From NCBI GenBank assembly GCA_021775355.1, contig JAJFHZ010000034.1, positions 62,001 through 126,000 on the forward strand: DNA of 64,000 nucleotides, written 5' to 3'. The DNA comes from Amylibacter sp. Lineage in GTDB: Bacteria; Pseudomonadota; Alphaproteobacteria; Rhodobacterales; Rhodobacteraceae. Shown here piece after piece: positions 45,234 through 54,270 of this stretch; the first letter of the stretch is position 1, and the number at the start of each line of letters is the position of its first letter. The translations under genes were made by a program, and so were the position numbers. The notes under the pieces were generated by a model, which made no database searches, was not told where the DNA came from, and saw nothing but the letters and a program-made list of their open reading frames with translations.

Positions 45234-46541
45234 TTATCCGGTTCCGGTTAAATCGAATATCTCTTCAGGGAAATATTTGTGAAGCCGTACATCCGCTGAG
45301 CGGGCATGGCCTTCCATACCTTCAAGCCGTGCGATGCGCGCGGTGACCTCGGCGACGGGTTTGGCACCTTCGCGGGTCGCGCGCTGCCACGTGACGATCT
45401 TCATATACTTATGGACCGACAAACCGCCTGTGTATTTGGCCGATTGGGATGTGGGCAGGACATGGTTCGTACCGGAGGCCTTATCACCAAAGGCCACGGT
45501 GGTTTCTTCCCCCAGGAAAAGAGAGCCGTAACATTGCAACCGATCTAGCCACCAAGACAAATCCTGTGCTTGAACGGTCAAGTGTTCGGGGGCGTATTCA
45601 TCCGAGGTTGCCGCCATTTCCTCGCGATTGTCACACAGAATGACCTCGGCATAGTCCCGCCATGCAACCGCAGCGTTGTTGCGGTTCATTTCGGGCAGAT
45701 CATCGATCAGGCTGGGGACAATCTGTATAACTTTTTCTGCTAGAGTTCGATCATCAGTGACCAACCAAACGGGAGAGTTGTAGCCATGTTCCGCCTGACC
45801 CACAAGGTCTGTGGCAACGATAAAGGGGTCTGCTGTGGCGTCGGCCAGAATTAGACTATCGGTGGGGCCGGCGATCATGTCGATACCGACACGGCCAAAG
45901 AGGATGCGCTTGGCTTCGGCTACGAATTGGTTGCCGGGACCAACAAGAATATCTGCTTTGGGTAAGCCAAACAGACCAAAAGTCATGGCGGCCACACCCT
46001 GAACACCGCCCATGGAAAGGATTTCGTCGGCGCCGCATATGTTGGCAGCATAAATAATGGCGGGGGCAACACCTTCGTCCGCGCGCGGAGGTGAGCAGGC
46101 GGTGATGTGCTTGCAGCCGGCAACTTTGGCAGTGGTGACCGTCATGATGGCGCTGGCGACGTGACTGTAGCGGCCGCCCGGGACATAACATCCGGCAGCC
46201 TGACAGGGGATGGTTTTTTGTCCGGCGATCAGGCCAGGGACAATTTCAAGCTCGACATCTTGCATTGTGCTTTTTTGGGTTTCCGCAAATCGACGCACGT
46301 TGTCATGGGCAAACGCGATGTCGTCTTTCAGTTTCTGGGGCACTTTGGCGGCGGCAGCAGCGATATCTTCAGGTGTCAACAGAACCGGGCCTTCGTATTT
46401 ATCAAATTTGGCGGCATAGCCCAAAGCGGCAGCGTCCCCACCAGTTTCGATGTCATTCAGAATCGTCTGTACGGTAGCATGAACGTCCGAGGCATCGGAT
46501 TTTGCGGTGAGGGTTGCTTTTTTCAGATATACGCGGGGCAT
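45234..46541 (-). CDS. hpsN: sulfopropanediol 3-dehydrogenase (HpsN), histidinol-dehydrogenase family
   Basis: 435 residues. It belongs to the histidinol dehydrogenase superfamily: AGPTDSLILADATADP, GQAEHGYNSPVWLV, SDEYAPEHLTV, GTNHVLPTS and GGLSVHKYMK carry the metal and catalytic residues. The start MPRVYLKKATLTAKSD and the ending (ADVRLHKYF) fit the HpsN branch, which oxidises 2,3-dihydroxypropane-1-sulfonate to sulfolactate, rather than HisD. No his genes are near. Start at 46541 has AGGAA 8 bp before it; the frame is open to 46640. A true HisD cannot be fully excluded. Confidence 0.78.
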   Translation of the reverse strand: MPRVYLKKATLTAKSDASDVHATVQTILNDIETGGDAAALGYAAKFDKYEGPVLLTPEDIAAAAAKVPQKLKDDIAFAHDNVRRFAETQKSTMQDVELEIVPGLIAGQKTIPCQAAGCYVPGGRYSHVASAIMTVTTAKVAGCKHITACSPPRADEGVAPAIIYAANICGADEILSMGGVQGVAAMTFGLFGLPKADILVGPGNQFVAEAKRILFGRVGIDMIAGPTDSLILADATADPFIVATDLVGQAEHGYNSPVWLVTDDRTLAEKVIQIVPSLIDDLPEMNRNNAAVAWRDYAEVILCDNREEMAATSDEYAPEHLTVQAQDLSWWLDRLQCYGSLFLGEETTVAFGDKASGTNHVLPTSQSAKYTGGLSVHKYMKIVTWQRATREGAKPVAEVTARIARLEGMEGHARSADVRLHKYFPEEIFDLTGTG

Positions 46542-46743
46542 TACGGTTATTCCTATATTGGGTTCGCAGGTCGCACCGTCGGTGAGGTGTGCTTGTAAAT
46601 ATAAGCGCTTACATAAATCAATACAAGTCTTTATATTCAAGATGTTATAGCCGTATCTTCATTTGGATTTTCTAAATTGGATATTTAGATTTTCGAAAAT
46701 TACCAAGCTGAAGCTTTTACGAAACACGCAGACGGAAATAGCC

Positions 46744-47095
46744 GTAACAAACGATCAGGTTCCCGCCCTTGAAGATGTTACGCAGGCTGCCAAAGTTTCA
46801 ACTGCGGCGGTATGGAAATGTCTGAATGCCCTTGAAAAGGTAAACGAGAGAACACAGCTGCGGGTTTTATCGGTTGTCCAACGGTTGGAATATTCGCCAA
46901 CTTTGGGGCGAGGGCATTGGCCGCGAATGAACCTGCCGGAATAGCCAACAATCGTGATGTTCGGAAATGATGTTCTTGCCGTTGGTGTTTTGAAAGAGGC
47001 AAAAAACAGAATTGCATTGCAATCGAAGTTCCGGATCATTTTACGTTGCAGTGTTGTTGCCAGTAGAGCAAAGTCCAACGAGACGGGAAAGAAAA
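46744..47095 (+). pseudogene. LacI-family regulator, frameshifted and internally deleted
   Basis: The N-terminal helix-turn-helix is clear: VPALEDVTQAAKVSTAAVWK then CLNALEKVNERTQ, LRVLSVVQRLEYSPT. After SPT the frame must shift by one near 46908 to give FGARALAANEPAGIA. The sugar-binding body is missing, and only the late segment FGNDVLAVGVLKEAKNRIAL survives at 46956-47015. Divergent from hpsN, so it may once have controlled it. Nonfunctional. Confidence 0.75.
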
Positions 47096-47097
47096 TT

Positions 47098-47172
47098 ATG
47101 GATGCACGTATTGTAGGTTGGGGTCATACGCCGTTGGCAAAACGGGCGCAAAACGAAAGAGGCCGCTCATGA
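47098..47172 (+). pseudogene. thiolase N-terminal stub
   Basis: ATG at 47098 with GGGAAAG upstream gives MDARIVGWGHTPLAKRAQ, which is how acetyl-CoA acetyltransferase-like thiolases of this type begin, then runs into NERGRS and a stop at 47172. The body is deleted, so the ribosome site of the deleted gene is fused to the start of the acyl-CoA ligase, which begins 4 bases before this stop. Confidence 0.55.
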
Positions 47173-48701
47173 ACCCCGCAGAATGGTTGGTCAGATCAGC
47201 GCACCTTTATCCTGATGCACCTGCATTGTTGCGGGGCGAAAACGTCGTGGCGGATTACGCGATATTTGCTGCGCGTTCGGCATCAATTGCCGGTGCACTT
47301 CGGGATCAGTATGGCGTTAAAGCCGGGGATCGTGTGGCGATATTCATGAAAAACCGAACAGAGTATTTGGAAGTGCTTTACGGTGTGTGGTTCGCAGGTG
47401 CCGTGGTTGTACCGATCAATGCAAAATTACACGCAAAAGAAGCAGCATGGATTGTTGAAGATGCCGCTGCGGAAATTGTCTTTGTCACCAAAGATATCGG
47501 TATGGCGTTCAAGGCGATCAAACCCGATGTTGTGCGTGATGTGATTGTGGCTGACGGGGCTGAATTTGCCAAGTTCTATCAGGCCACTGCAATGCCACTT
47601 CCTGTACCTGTCATATCGGATGATATGATTTGGCTTTTCTATACGTCTGGCACGACCGGTAAACCAAAGGGGGTGATGTTAACTGCGGGTAACCTTTTGG
47701 CTATGACGACTGCATATTTCATAGATGTTGATGATGTCAGGCATGAAGACGCTATTTTATATGCCGCCCCCATGTCGCATGGCGCAGGCATATACAACTT
47801 TATGCACGTCTTGCGTGCTGGCCGCCATGTTGTGCCTGATTCCGGAAGTTTCGTTCCTGAGGAAATTTTTTCACTGGCAAAAACCATCGATAATATTTCA
47901 ATGTTTGCAGCACCAACGATGGTGCGCCGTTTGGTGGATTGTGCCAAGGCGAACGGCTTTGATGGAACGGGTATCAAAACCGTCGTTTACGGTGGTGGTC
48001 CGATGTATCTTGCCGACATCATAGAAGCAGTCGAGGTGATGGGGCCACGGTTTGTCCAGATTTATGGACAAGGCGAATGCCCGATGGCTATTTCAGCTCT
48101 GTCTCGGTCATTGGTTGCCGACAGAACACATCCGAACTGGCGTGCGCGTTTGGCTTCTGTCGGGATAGCGCAGGCCTGCACTTATCTGCGCGTGGTGGAC
48201 GAAGACGGTTGTGATTTGCCTGTGGGCGACGTTGGTGAGATTGTCGTGAAGGGTACGCCAATTATGCAGGGATATTGGGGGAACGCAGAGGCCACAGCTA
48301 AAACCATACGCGATGGCTGGCTATGGACAGGAGATATGGGGGCGCTGGATACAGACGGTTTTTTGACCCTGCATGACAGATCGAAAGACGTGATTATTTC
48401 TGGTGGTACAAACATCTACCCGCGTGAGGTGGAAGAAGTGTTGTTGATGCACCCAAAAGTTCACGAGGTTGCAGTGGTTGGTCGCGCGCATCCTGAATGG
48501 GGTGAAGATGTGATTGCCTTTGTTGTGCCCGTTGGTGGGTGCCATGTGGAACTAAAAGAACTGAATGCGCACTGTCTGACTGAAATTGCTCGTTTCAAAC
48601 GGCCCAAAGACTATCGGATAGTACCGGAACTACCGAAAAATAATTACGGCAAAGTATTGAAGACAGACCTACGGGTTCGTCTGGAAAAAGAGGACCCATA
48701 A
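47169..48701 (+). CDS. acyl-CoA synthetase / acid-CoA ligase
   Basis: 510-residue adenylate-forming enzyme. P-loop FYTSGTTGKPKGVMLT, A5-type QIYGQGECPMAIS, ATP-ribose Asp in LWTGDMGALD and the catalytic lysine near the end in KNNYGKVLKTDL. Activates an unknown carboxylic acid to its CoA thioester. ATG 47169 has AGAGG ahead; it overlaps the thiolase stub stop. Followed at 1 bp by the SDR gene, so they form an operon. Confidence 0.85.
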   Translation: MNPAEWLVRSAHLYPDAPALLRGENVVADYAIFAARSASIAGALRDQYGVKAGDRVAIFMKNRTEYLEVLYGVWFAGAVVVPINAKLHAKEAAWIVEDAAAEIVFVTKDIGMAFKAIKPDVVRDVIVADGAEFAKFYQATAMPLPVPVISDDMIWLFYTSGTTGKPKGVMLTAGNLLAMTTAYFIDVDDVRHEDAILYAAPMSHGAGIYNFMHVLRAGRHVVPDSGSFVPEEIFSLAKTIDNISMFAAPTMVRRLVDCAKANGFDGTGIKTVVYGGGPMYLADIIEAVEVMGPRFVQIYGQGECPMAISALSRSLVADRTHPNWRARLASVGIAQACTYLRVVDEDGCDLPVGDVGEIVVKGTPIMQGYWGNAEATAKTIRDGWLWTGDMGALDTDGFLTLHDRSKDVIISGGTNIYPREVEEVLLMHPKVHEVAVVGRAHPEWGEDVIAFVVPVGGCHVELKELNAHCLTEIARFKRPKDYRIVPELPKNNYGKVLKTDLRVRLEKEDP

Positions 48702-48702
48702 T

Positions 48703-49503
48703 ATGCAACTATTGGATAAAACAGCACTTGTCACAGGATCGGTTCAGGGCATTGGTCTGGCCATAGCCAAAGCTTTTGCACAAGAGGGTGCCAGGGTTGC
48801 CGCACACGGGCTTGCAAATACCAAGCAGGCAGAGGCAGTAAAGGCCGAACTATTAGCGGCCGGTGCCCCGGAGGTACGTTTTTTCGATGCCGATATGCGT
48901 GATCCCGATGCGATAGACGCCATGATGGATGATATGGCTGCATGGGGTGGTGCGGATATTCTGGTGAATAACGCAGGTATACAGAAAACCACCAGCCTTG
49001 CGGACGCGACGCGCGACATATGGGACGCGGTTTTATCGGTGAACCTGTCCGGGGCATTTCACACAATGCGCCGTGCATTGCCGATAATGGCTGAAAATGG
49101 TTATGGCCGTGTGATCAATATAGCGTCCGTGCATGGGCTTGTGGCATCAGCGAATAAAGCGCCTTATGTGGCGTCAAAATTCGGCATGGTTGGCCTATCA
49201 AAGGTTGCAGCCCTTGAATACGCTAGTAAAGGTACGAAAAAAGCGGGTGGCATTACCGTTAACTGCATTTGTCCCGGCTGGACTGAAACCGCGATTATAG
49301 AACCCCAGATTGCTGCACGTGCCGTTGAGCTTGGCGGTGATCGCGTGGCAGGAACAGCAAGTTTGCTTGCAGAAAAACAACCATCATTACGAACTTCTGA
49401 TCCCGCAGAAATCGGACAGCTGGCACTTTGGCTGGCCAGCCCGATTGCGCATAACATTACTGGGACTTCAATACCGATCGACGGAGGCTGGACAGCACAA
49501 TAA
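48703..49503 (+). CDS. 3-hydroxybutyrate dehydrogenase-like SDR
   Basis: 266-residue classical short-chain dehydrogenase. NAD motif TGSVQGIGLAIAKAFA, NNAGIQ, catalytic Ser in IASVHGLVAS and YVASK. The CPGWTETAIIEPQIAARA segment and the C-terminal SIPIDGGWTAQ are those of D-3-hydroxybutyrate dehydrogenases. The unusual VQG replaces the common TSG in the glycine motif. Coupled to the ligase, suggesting hydroxyacid or ketone-body type catabolism. Confidence 0.8.
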   Translation: MQLLDKTALVTGSVQGIGLAIAKAFAQEGARVAAHGLANTKQAEAVKAELLAAGAPEVRFFDADMRDPDAIDAMMDDMAAWGGADILVNNAGIQKTTSLADATRDIWDAVLSVNLSGAFHTMRRALPIMAENGYGRVINIASVHGLVASANKAPYVASKFGMVGLSKVAALEYASKGTKKAGGITVNCICPGWTETAIIEPQIAARAVELGGDRVAGTASLLAEKQPSLRTSDPAEIGQLALWLASPIAHNITGTSIPIDGGWTAQ

Positions 49504-49669
49504 CGTAGCTTAAAAGAACAAACCTAGGCGTTCGGTTCCGTTTAAACGCAATAAGACTGTTTGGCTCTGCTTCAAAGTGATGACACACCCAAATATTTGC
49601 ATTTGGAAACCGTGTTAAATTATGCTTAGCTGCCGGAACCCGAAAAACATCCATGACTTAGGAAATTCA

Positions 49670-51058
49670 ATGGCACAGACCGCATTTGCAAGAAATGATC
49701 TGACAAATGAACCTGCGTTTGGGCCTTGGTTGTCGCAGGCCTCTATTTTGGTGATCGATGATGAGCCGGGGATGCGGAACTTTTTGGTTAAAATCTTGAA
49801 ACCGCGCTGCCGGAATGTTGCCGAGGCCGCGAATACCGAAGAGGCGTCCAAAATGTTGGATGCGGGGCATTTCGATGTGGTTATTCTGGACAATATCATG
49901 CCTGGCAAAAACGGCGTTGATTGGTTGCGCGAGCAACGTAAAGTCGGTTTTTTTGCAGATGCAATTCTAATCACGGCTTTTGCCGATTTGGAAACCGCCA
50001 TTCGTGCGCTGCAAGCGGGCGCTGTGGACTTTGTTCTAAAGCCGTTTAGGTCCAACCAAATCCTAAACGCTGTTGCACGCTGCATTGATCGGATGCGTCT
50101 GCGCCGCGAAAACTTTTTGCTGCGCCATGAATTGGAAAGCAATGCCAAGGAAAACAGGCGCCGAAACCGTCTACTGGGGCATTCCAAGAATATAACATCT
50201 GTACGCGAAACCCTGCACCGCGTCGCTCCGCTACCCAGTACGGTTCTGATTATGGGCGAAAGTGGTACGGGCAAAGAAGTTGCCGCACGTACCTTGCATT
50301 CACTTTCGGATCGTTCTGATAAGGCGTTTGTCGCAGTCAATTGTGCCACCATTCCTGTCGGCATTTTGGAAAGCGAACTTTTTGGCCATGTCAAAGGAAC
50401 AGATAAGGAAGATGAAGAACGCGGCGAGGGCCTGTTTTTGCACGCCAGCGGCGGTACGTTGTTCTTGGATGAGGTTGCTGACTTGCCATTGGACATCCAA
50501 GGGGCTTTGTTGCGGGTGATTGAGGATAAAAAGATCCGACCCGTCAATTCGGAACGTGAAGTGCCGATAGATGTCCGTTTTGTGTTTGCAGCAAACACTG
50601 ATTTATTGGCTGCAGTGGAAGATGGGCGGTTTCGGGCGGATTTATATTATCGTATCAATACGTTGCAAATTGAAATGCCCCCTTTGCGCGACCGCATAGA
50701 AGATGTGCAAGAATTGGCCGATAAATTCATGCAGGAAATCTCATTTGAACTGGGGGTGCCTCCGTTTAAAATATCCAACGCTATTCGGCGCGGTTTTCTA
50801 CGTTATGATTGGCCCGGTAATGTACGTGAGCTGCGTAATTTGATCGAACGCTCTTTAATTCTGGGCGAGTTTCCACCTGATTTTGAAGGGGCTGATGAAG
50901 ACAGCTCTTTTGCGCTGGATGATACATTGCAGTCTGTTGAACGGCAGCACATTTTGCGTGTTCTGGGTGAATGTGGTGGCAACCGCGCGGAAGCGGCTCG
51001 CAGGCTTGGGGTTTCGCGTAAAACAGTCGACCGAAAATGCGCGATGTGGAATGGGTGA
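49670..51058 (+). CDS. NtrC-like response regulator lacking the GAFTGA motif
   Basis: 462 residues: REC domain with DDEPG and acceptor Asp in VVILDNIMPGKNG, AAA+ domain with Walker A GESGTGKEVAAR and Walker B GGTLFLDEVADL, and a Fis-type HTH (GGNRAEAARRLGVSRKTVDR). The sigma-54 contact loop is missing: ELFGHVKG is followed by TDKEDEERGEGLFLHA where GAFTGA should be. ATG 49670 has AGGAAA ahead; the frame opens at 49622. The stop lies 8 bp inside the kinase gene. Likely a sigma-70 acting or sigma-54-independent regulator (inference, by analogy to Rhodobacter NtrC). Confidence 0.87.
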   Translation: MAQTAFARNDLTNEPAFGPWLSQASILVIDDEPGMRNFLVKILKPRCRNVAEAANTEEASKMLDAGHFDVVILDNIMPGKNGVDWLREQRKVGFFADAILITAFADLETAIRALQAGAVDFVLKPFRSNQILNAVARCIDRMRLRRENFLLRHELESNAKENRRRNRLLGHSKNITSVRETLHRVAPLPSTVLIMGESGTGKEVAARTLHSLSDRSDKAFVAVNCATIPVGILESELFGHVKGTDKEDEERGEGLFLHASGGTLFLDEVADLPLDIQGALLRVIEDKKIRPVNSEREVPIDVRFVFAANTDLLAAVEDGRFRADLYYRINTLQIEMPPLRDRIEDVQELADKFMQEISFELGVPPFKISNAIRRGFLRYDWPGNVRELRNLIERSLILGEFPPDFEGADEDSSFALDDTLQSVERQHILRVLGECGGNRAEAARRLGVSRKTVDRKCAMWNG

Positions 51059-53069
51059 AACCCGCATAACTGCGCGTTCAGGCTGGCGTCACTCTGTCCG
51101 GTTTCGGCTTTTGGTTATTGCGATCCTGCCTATGTTGGTGGTCATGCCCATGCTGCTGGGGGGAACGTTCACGCAATGGTCAACAAAATTCGATAACCTG
51201 TTGATTGCAAAAGTGAATGGCGAACTGACGATTGCACATCAATATTTTGCCAATATATTGGAAACCAGTGAAGACAAAGTCAAAGCCTTGGGTAACTCGG
51301 CGATTTTTGCCAATGTTATTGCGAACCTGAATGAGGAAAATATTGTTGCATTCTTAGAAATGCAACGCCATGAGATGGGGGTTGATTTTCTATATTTGGT
51401 TGACGCATCGGGTGGGTATTTGGCGCCATCAGAAAACATATATTATAACCATTTTGCAAATTGGCCTGTGGTGAAATCTGCATTGGATGGCCGTGCGCAC
51501 ACGGCAATAGATTTGTTTTCAAGTGAAGATTTGGCACTATTTTCACAAGCTCTTGCAACCCGTGCGCGGATTGATTTGGTGCCAACGCAAGCGGCTGTGC
51601 CAACCGATAAAATCGTGGAAAGCCGTGGCATGGTCGTACATGCGGCTGCCCCGTTCGAAGTGAACGGGCAGCGCGGTGCATTGGTGGCAGGCATATTGCT
51701 GAACCGCAATCTGGATTTCATCGATACAATCAATGATCTGGTCTATCCCGCTGCCAGCCTGACCGATGGCAGCATCGGCACGGCGACCTTGTTTCTGGAA
51801 GATGTACGGATCAGTACGAACGTACGCCTATTTGAAAATGTCCGGGCTTTGGGAACGCGGGTGTCTGCTATTGTACGATCAACCGTATTGGACGAAGGCA
51901 AGGTTTGGCTGGATCGCGCTTTTGTTGTGAATGATTGGTATATTTCGGCTTATGAACCGATCATAGACAGCCATGGGGCCCGCATCGGTATGCTTTATGT
52001 GGGATTTCTTGATACGCCTTTTAGGACCGCCAAGACACGGACTTTGTGGACGACAATTGCCGCGTTATTGGCCGCTGTTTTCCTGTCGGTTCCTATATTC
52101 TTGCGCTGGGCGCGGGGGATTTTCCGCCCGCTTGAGGGGATGTTGAAAACCATCGCCAAGGTCGAGGGCGGTGAATTGGGCGCACGTACAGGTTTGACGC
52201 GCACTGATGACGAGATTGGGCAAGTGGCTTTGCATCTGGATGATTTATTGGGGCAGATACAAGAACGCGACAGCCGTTTGCGCGATTGGGCAGCAGAACT
52301 GAATGACCGTGTCGATGAACGCACCAGCGAGTTAAGTGATGCCAACAAGCGGCTGGAAGCCACGACAAAACAATTGGTTGTATCGGAAAAACTGGCGGCA
52401 ATCGGTGAAATTACTGCAGGTGTTGCCCATGAGATCAATAATCCCATGGCGGTCATCCAGGGTAATATTGATGTTGTGCGTCAGGAACTTGGTGCGGCAA
52501 CCAAAGACGTGGAAACAGAGCTGCGTCTGATTGATGAACAGGTTCACAGCGTAAGTGTTCTGGTCAGTAAATTACTGCAATTCGCGCGGCCCGATGAATA
52601 TTCCGGATCGGTTGAAATCCAAAATCCGAATGAGGTTTTATCTGATTGTATGGTGCTGGTTCAGCATCTGATGAACAAGGTCAGGATTGATGTAGAACAA
52701 GGCCTGAATGCACAAGGTGGCATTTTGATGAACCGTACTGAATTACAACAGGTTCTGATAAATCTGATCGTAAATGCAATTCAGGCCATGCCCGATGGCG
52801 GTACACTTGGCTTGCGCACCCGCAACACGACGATTGATGGTATTCCGGGGGTATCTGTTTGTGTTCAGGACACTGGTAAGGGTATGCCCAAGGATGTTAT
52901 CGATAAAATATTCGACCCATTTTTCACCACCAAACGACGCGAAGGCACTGGTCTTGGCCTGTCGATCAGCCAAACCATTATCAACCGTTATAGTGGAACT
53001 ATTTCGGTTGAAAGTACCGAAGGGGTCGGTACCAAATTTTCACTATGGTTGCCACTGAGCGAGGCTTAA
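51051..53069 (+). CDS. sensor histidine kinase with periplasmic cache-like domain
   Basis: About 672 residues. A first membrane helix (about 20-40), a large periplasmic sensor of double-cache type (to about 320), a second helix (LWTTIAALLAAVFLSVPIFL), HAMP (RPLEGMLKTIAKVEGGELGA), a coiled coil, HisKA box with GVAHEINNPMAVIQGN, and an ATPase domain VQDTGKGMPKDV and GTGLGLSISQTI. DctB/NtrY-like layout. The longer upstream frame (from 50883) overlaps the regulator and is not used. Partner of the preceding regulator; probable control of the FDH block (inference). Confidence 0.86.
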   Translation: MGETRITARSGWRHSVRFRLLVIAILPMLVVMPMLLGGTFTQWSTKFDNLLIAKVNGELTIAHQYFANILETSEDKVKALGNSAIFANVIANLNEENIVAFLEMQRHEMGVDFLYLVDASGGYLAPSENIYYNHFANWPVVKSALDGRAHTAIDLFSSEDLALFSQALATRARIDLVPTQAAVPTDKIVESRGMVVHAAAPFEVNGQRGALVAGILLNRNLDFIDTINDLVYPAASLTDGSIGTATLFLEDVRISTNVRLFENVRALGTRVSAIVRSTVLDEGKVWLDRAFVVNDWYISAYEPIIDSHGARIGMLYVGFLDTPFRTAKTRTLWTTIAALLAAVFLSVPIFLRWARGIFRPLEGMLKTIAKVEGGELGARTGLTRTDDEIGQVALHLDDLLGQIQERDSRLRDWAAELNDRVDERTSELSDANKRLEATTKQLVVSEKLAAIGEITAGVAHEINNPMAVIQGNIDVVRQELGAATKDVETELRLIDEQVHSVSVLVSKLLQFARPDEYSGSVEIQNPNEVLSDCMVLVQHLMNKVRIDVEQGLNAQGGILMNRTELQQVLINLIVNAIQAMPDGGTLGLRTRNTTIDGIPGVSVCVQDTGKGMPKDVIDKIFDPFFTTKRREGTGLGLSISQTIINRYSGTISVESTEGVGTKFSLWLPLSEA

Positions 53070-53545
53070 TCGTCCAATGACCCATGAATGGCAAATTGGC
53101 TGATATCGGCATCTTCGGTTTCAATGGTACGAAACTGTTCATTCACACCTGCATCGGTCAATTCACGGCTGACCGCAATCAGTGTGTTAGGGCCGTGATC
53201 TTCGCACAAATCTTGCGCATGTTCCAGTTCACGCACGGCCACAGGGCGGGCGGCATCCAGTGACGGTGCGCCGTAGATATCAACAAAATGCTGTGCCAGA
53301 CGGTCGGTTAACGTTTCCATTTCGGCCGGTTCTATCTGGGTGACTGCAACGAATGTTACACGCCCAAAGGTTTCCAACCCCAGCCAGCCATTGCTGAATG
53401 CCTGACGGTTCTTGCCTTTCAGATCGGCCGCGGTCCAGTCGGAAAACTCAAATCCGCCGCTGATTGCCCATTCGCCTGTGCGTGCAGAATTATGGAAAAC
53501 ATTGCGGTCACTTTCGTCAAAGTGAATTGCACGGGCCAGTTTCAT
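53066..53545 (-). CDS. DUF6505-like small protein
   Basis: 159 residues, acidic, soluble. Begins MKLARAIHFDESDRNVFHN, with EWAISGGFEFSDW and QAFSNGWLGLETFGRVTFVAV. This sequence type regularly closes the formate-dehydrogenase accessory operon in Rhodobacterales (family as I remember it, DUF6505). Its stop codon overlaps the convergent kinase stop by 4 bp. Confidence 0.65.
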   Translation of the reverse strand: MKLARAIHFDESDRNVFHNSARTGEWAISGGFEFSDWTAADLKGKNRQAFSNGWLGLETFGRVTFVAVTQIEPAEMETLTDRLAQHFVDIYGAPSLDAARPVAVRELEHAQDLCEDHGPNTLIAVSRELTDAGVNEQFRTIETEDADISQFAIHGSLDD

Positions 53546-54270
53546 GACGCATCTCCGTTTTGCAACAAGGCACTTAACGGTTTTATTCTTGTCGCATCAT
53601 TGGTGCGGATCAACATACCGAAATCTTCGTCAACTCCCATGAATATACCTTTTATATCAGAGCTTTGCAATGTTATGTTGATGTCTTCGCCAATGCCGTG
53701 TGCTTTGCTGCGCCATTCTGCATGCAGGGGTGCGGCCCCCTCGTCAGACCAGCAATTGATCCAGACCAACGTGTGGCGTGACCAGCTTTCCAACAGGCGC
53801 AAAGGTTCGACCTCGACGCAGCCTTCTTGAAACAGGGTTGTCTGGTTTGGGGTATAACCGCCTTCATCGTTGGCGGGAAACAGCGGAACTGTCAGCCCCA
53901 CAACCAGCCAGTCCGGGACGGCAGTGGGGTCATTGTGTGACGCGGCTATTTTCAAATCGCCACAACCGGCTGCATTCACCAATATTCCTCCGTGCCATTC
54001 CAGATGCACGGCAATCTCGGGCGGGGCCAAGGCCCCCAGTGCATTGGAAAAACCCAAGCCACAGGCGATCATCATGGCGCAGGCTTTTTCCAGTGTGACT
54101 TCGGGGGCGAATACGAATGCGGCGCGCAGGTAATCATTACTGATATTATGCACAATTGTCCCTGCATCACAGCCCAGTGTCGCCAGCGAAATGGCCTTTT
54201 CAAACGGGTCAATTTGCCCTGTTACGGCAAATCCTGTCAGAAGTGGTGGAAAAGTCGGCTCTGTGGTCAT
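53542..54270 (-). CDS. biotin/lipoate protein ligase-like protein
   Basis: 242 residues. An LplA/BPL-like fold with HLEWHGGILVNAAGCGDLKI standing in for the ligand loop and a C-terminal small beta domain (DIKGIFMGVDEDFGMLIR). Canonical catalytic loop GRGR is not seen, so enzymatic activity is uncertain. Family member often placed in FDH maturation operons. Overlaps both neighbours by 4 bp. Confidence 0.7.
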   Translation of the reverse strand: MTTEPTFPPLLTGFAVTGQIDPFEKAISLATLGCDAGTIVHNISNDYLRAAFVFAPEVTLEKACAMMIACGLGFSNALGALAPPEIAVHLEWHGGILVNAAGCGDLKIAASHNDPTAVPDWLVVGLTVPLFPANDEGGYTPNQTTLFQEGCVEVEPLRLLESWSRHTLVWINCWSDEGAAPLHAEWRSKAHGIGEDINITLQSSDIKGIFMGVDEDFGMLIRTNDATRIKPLSALLQNGDAS

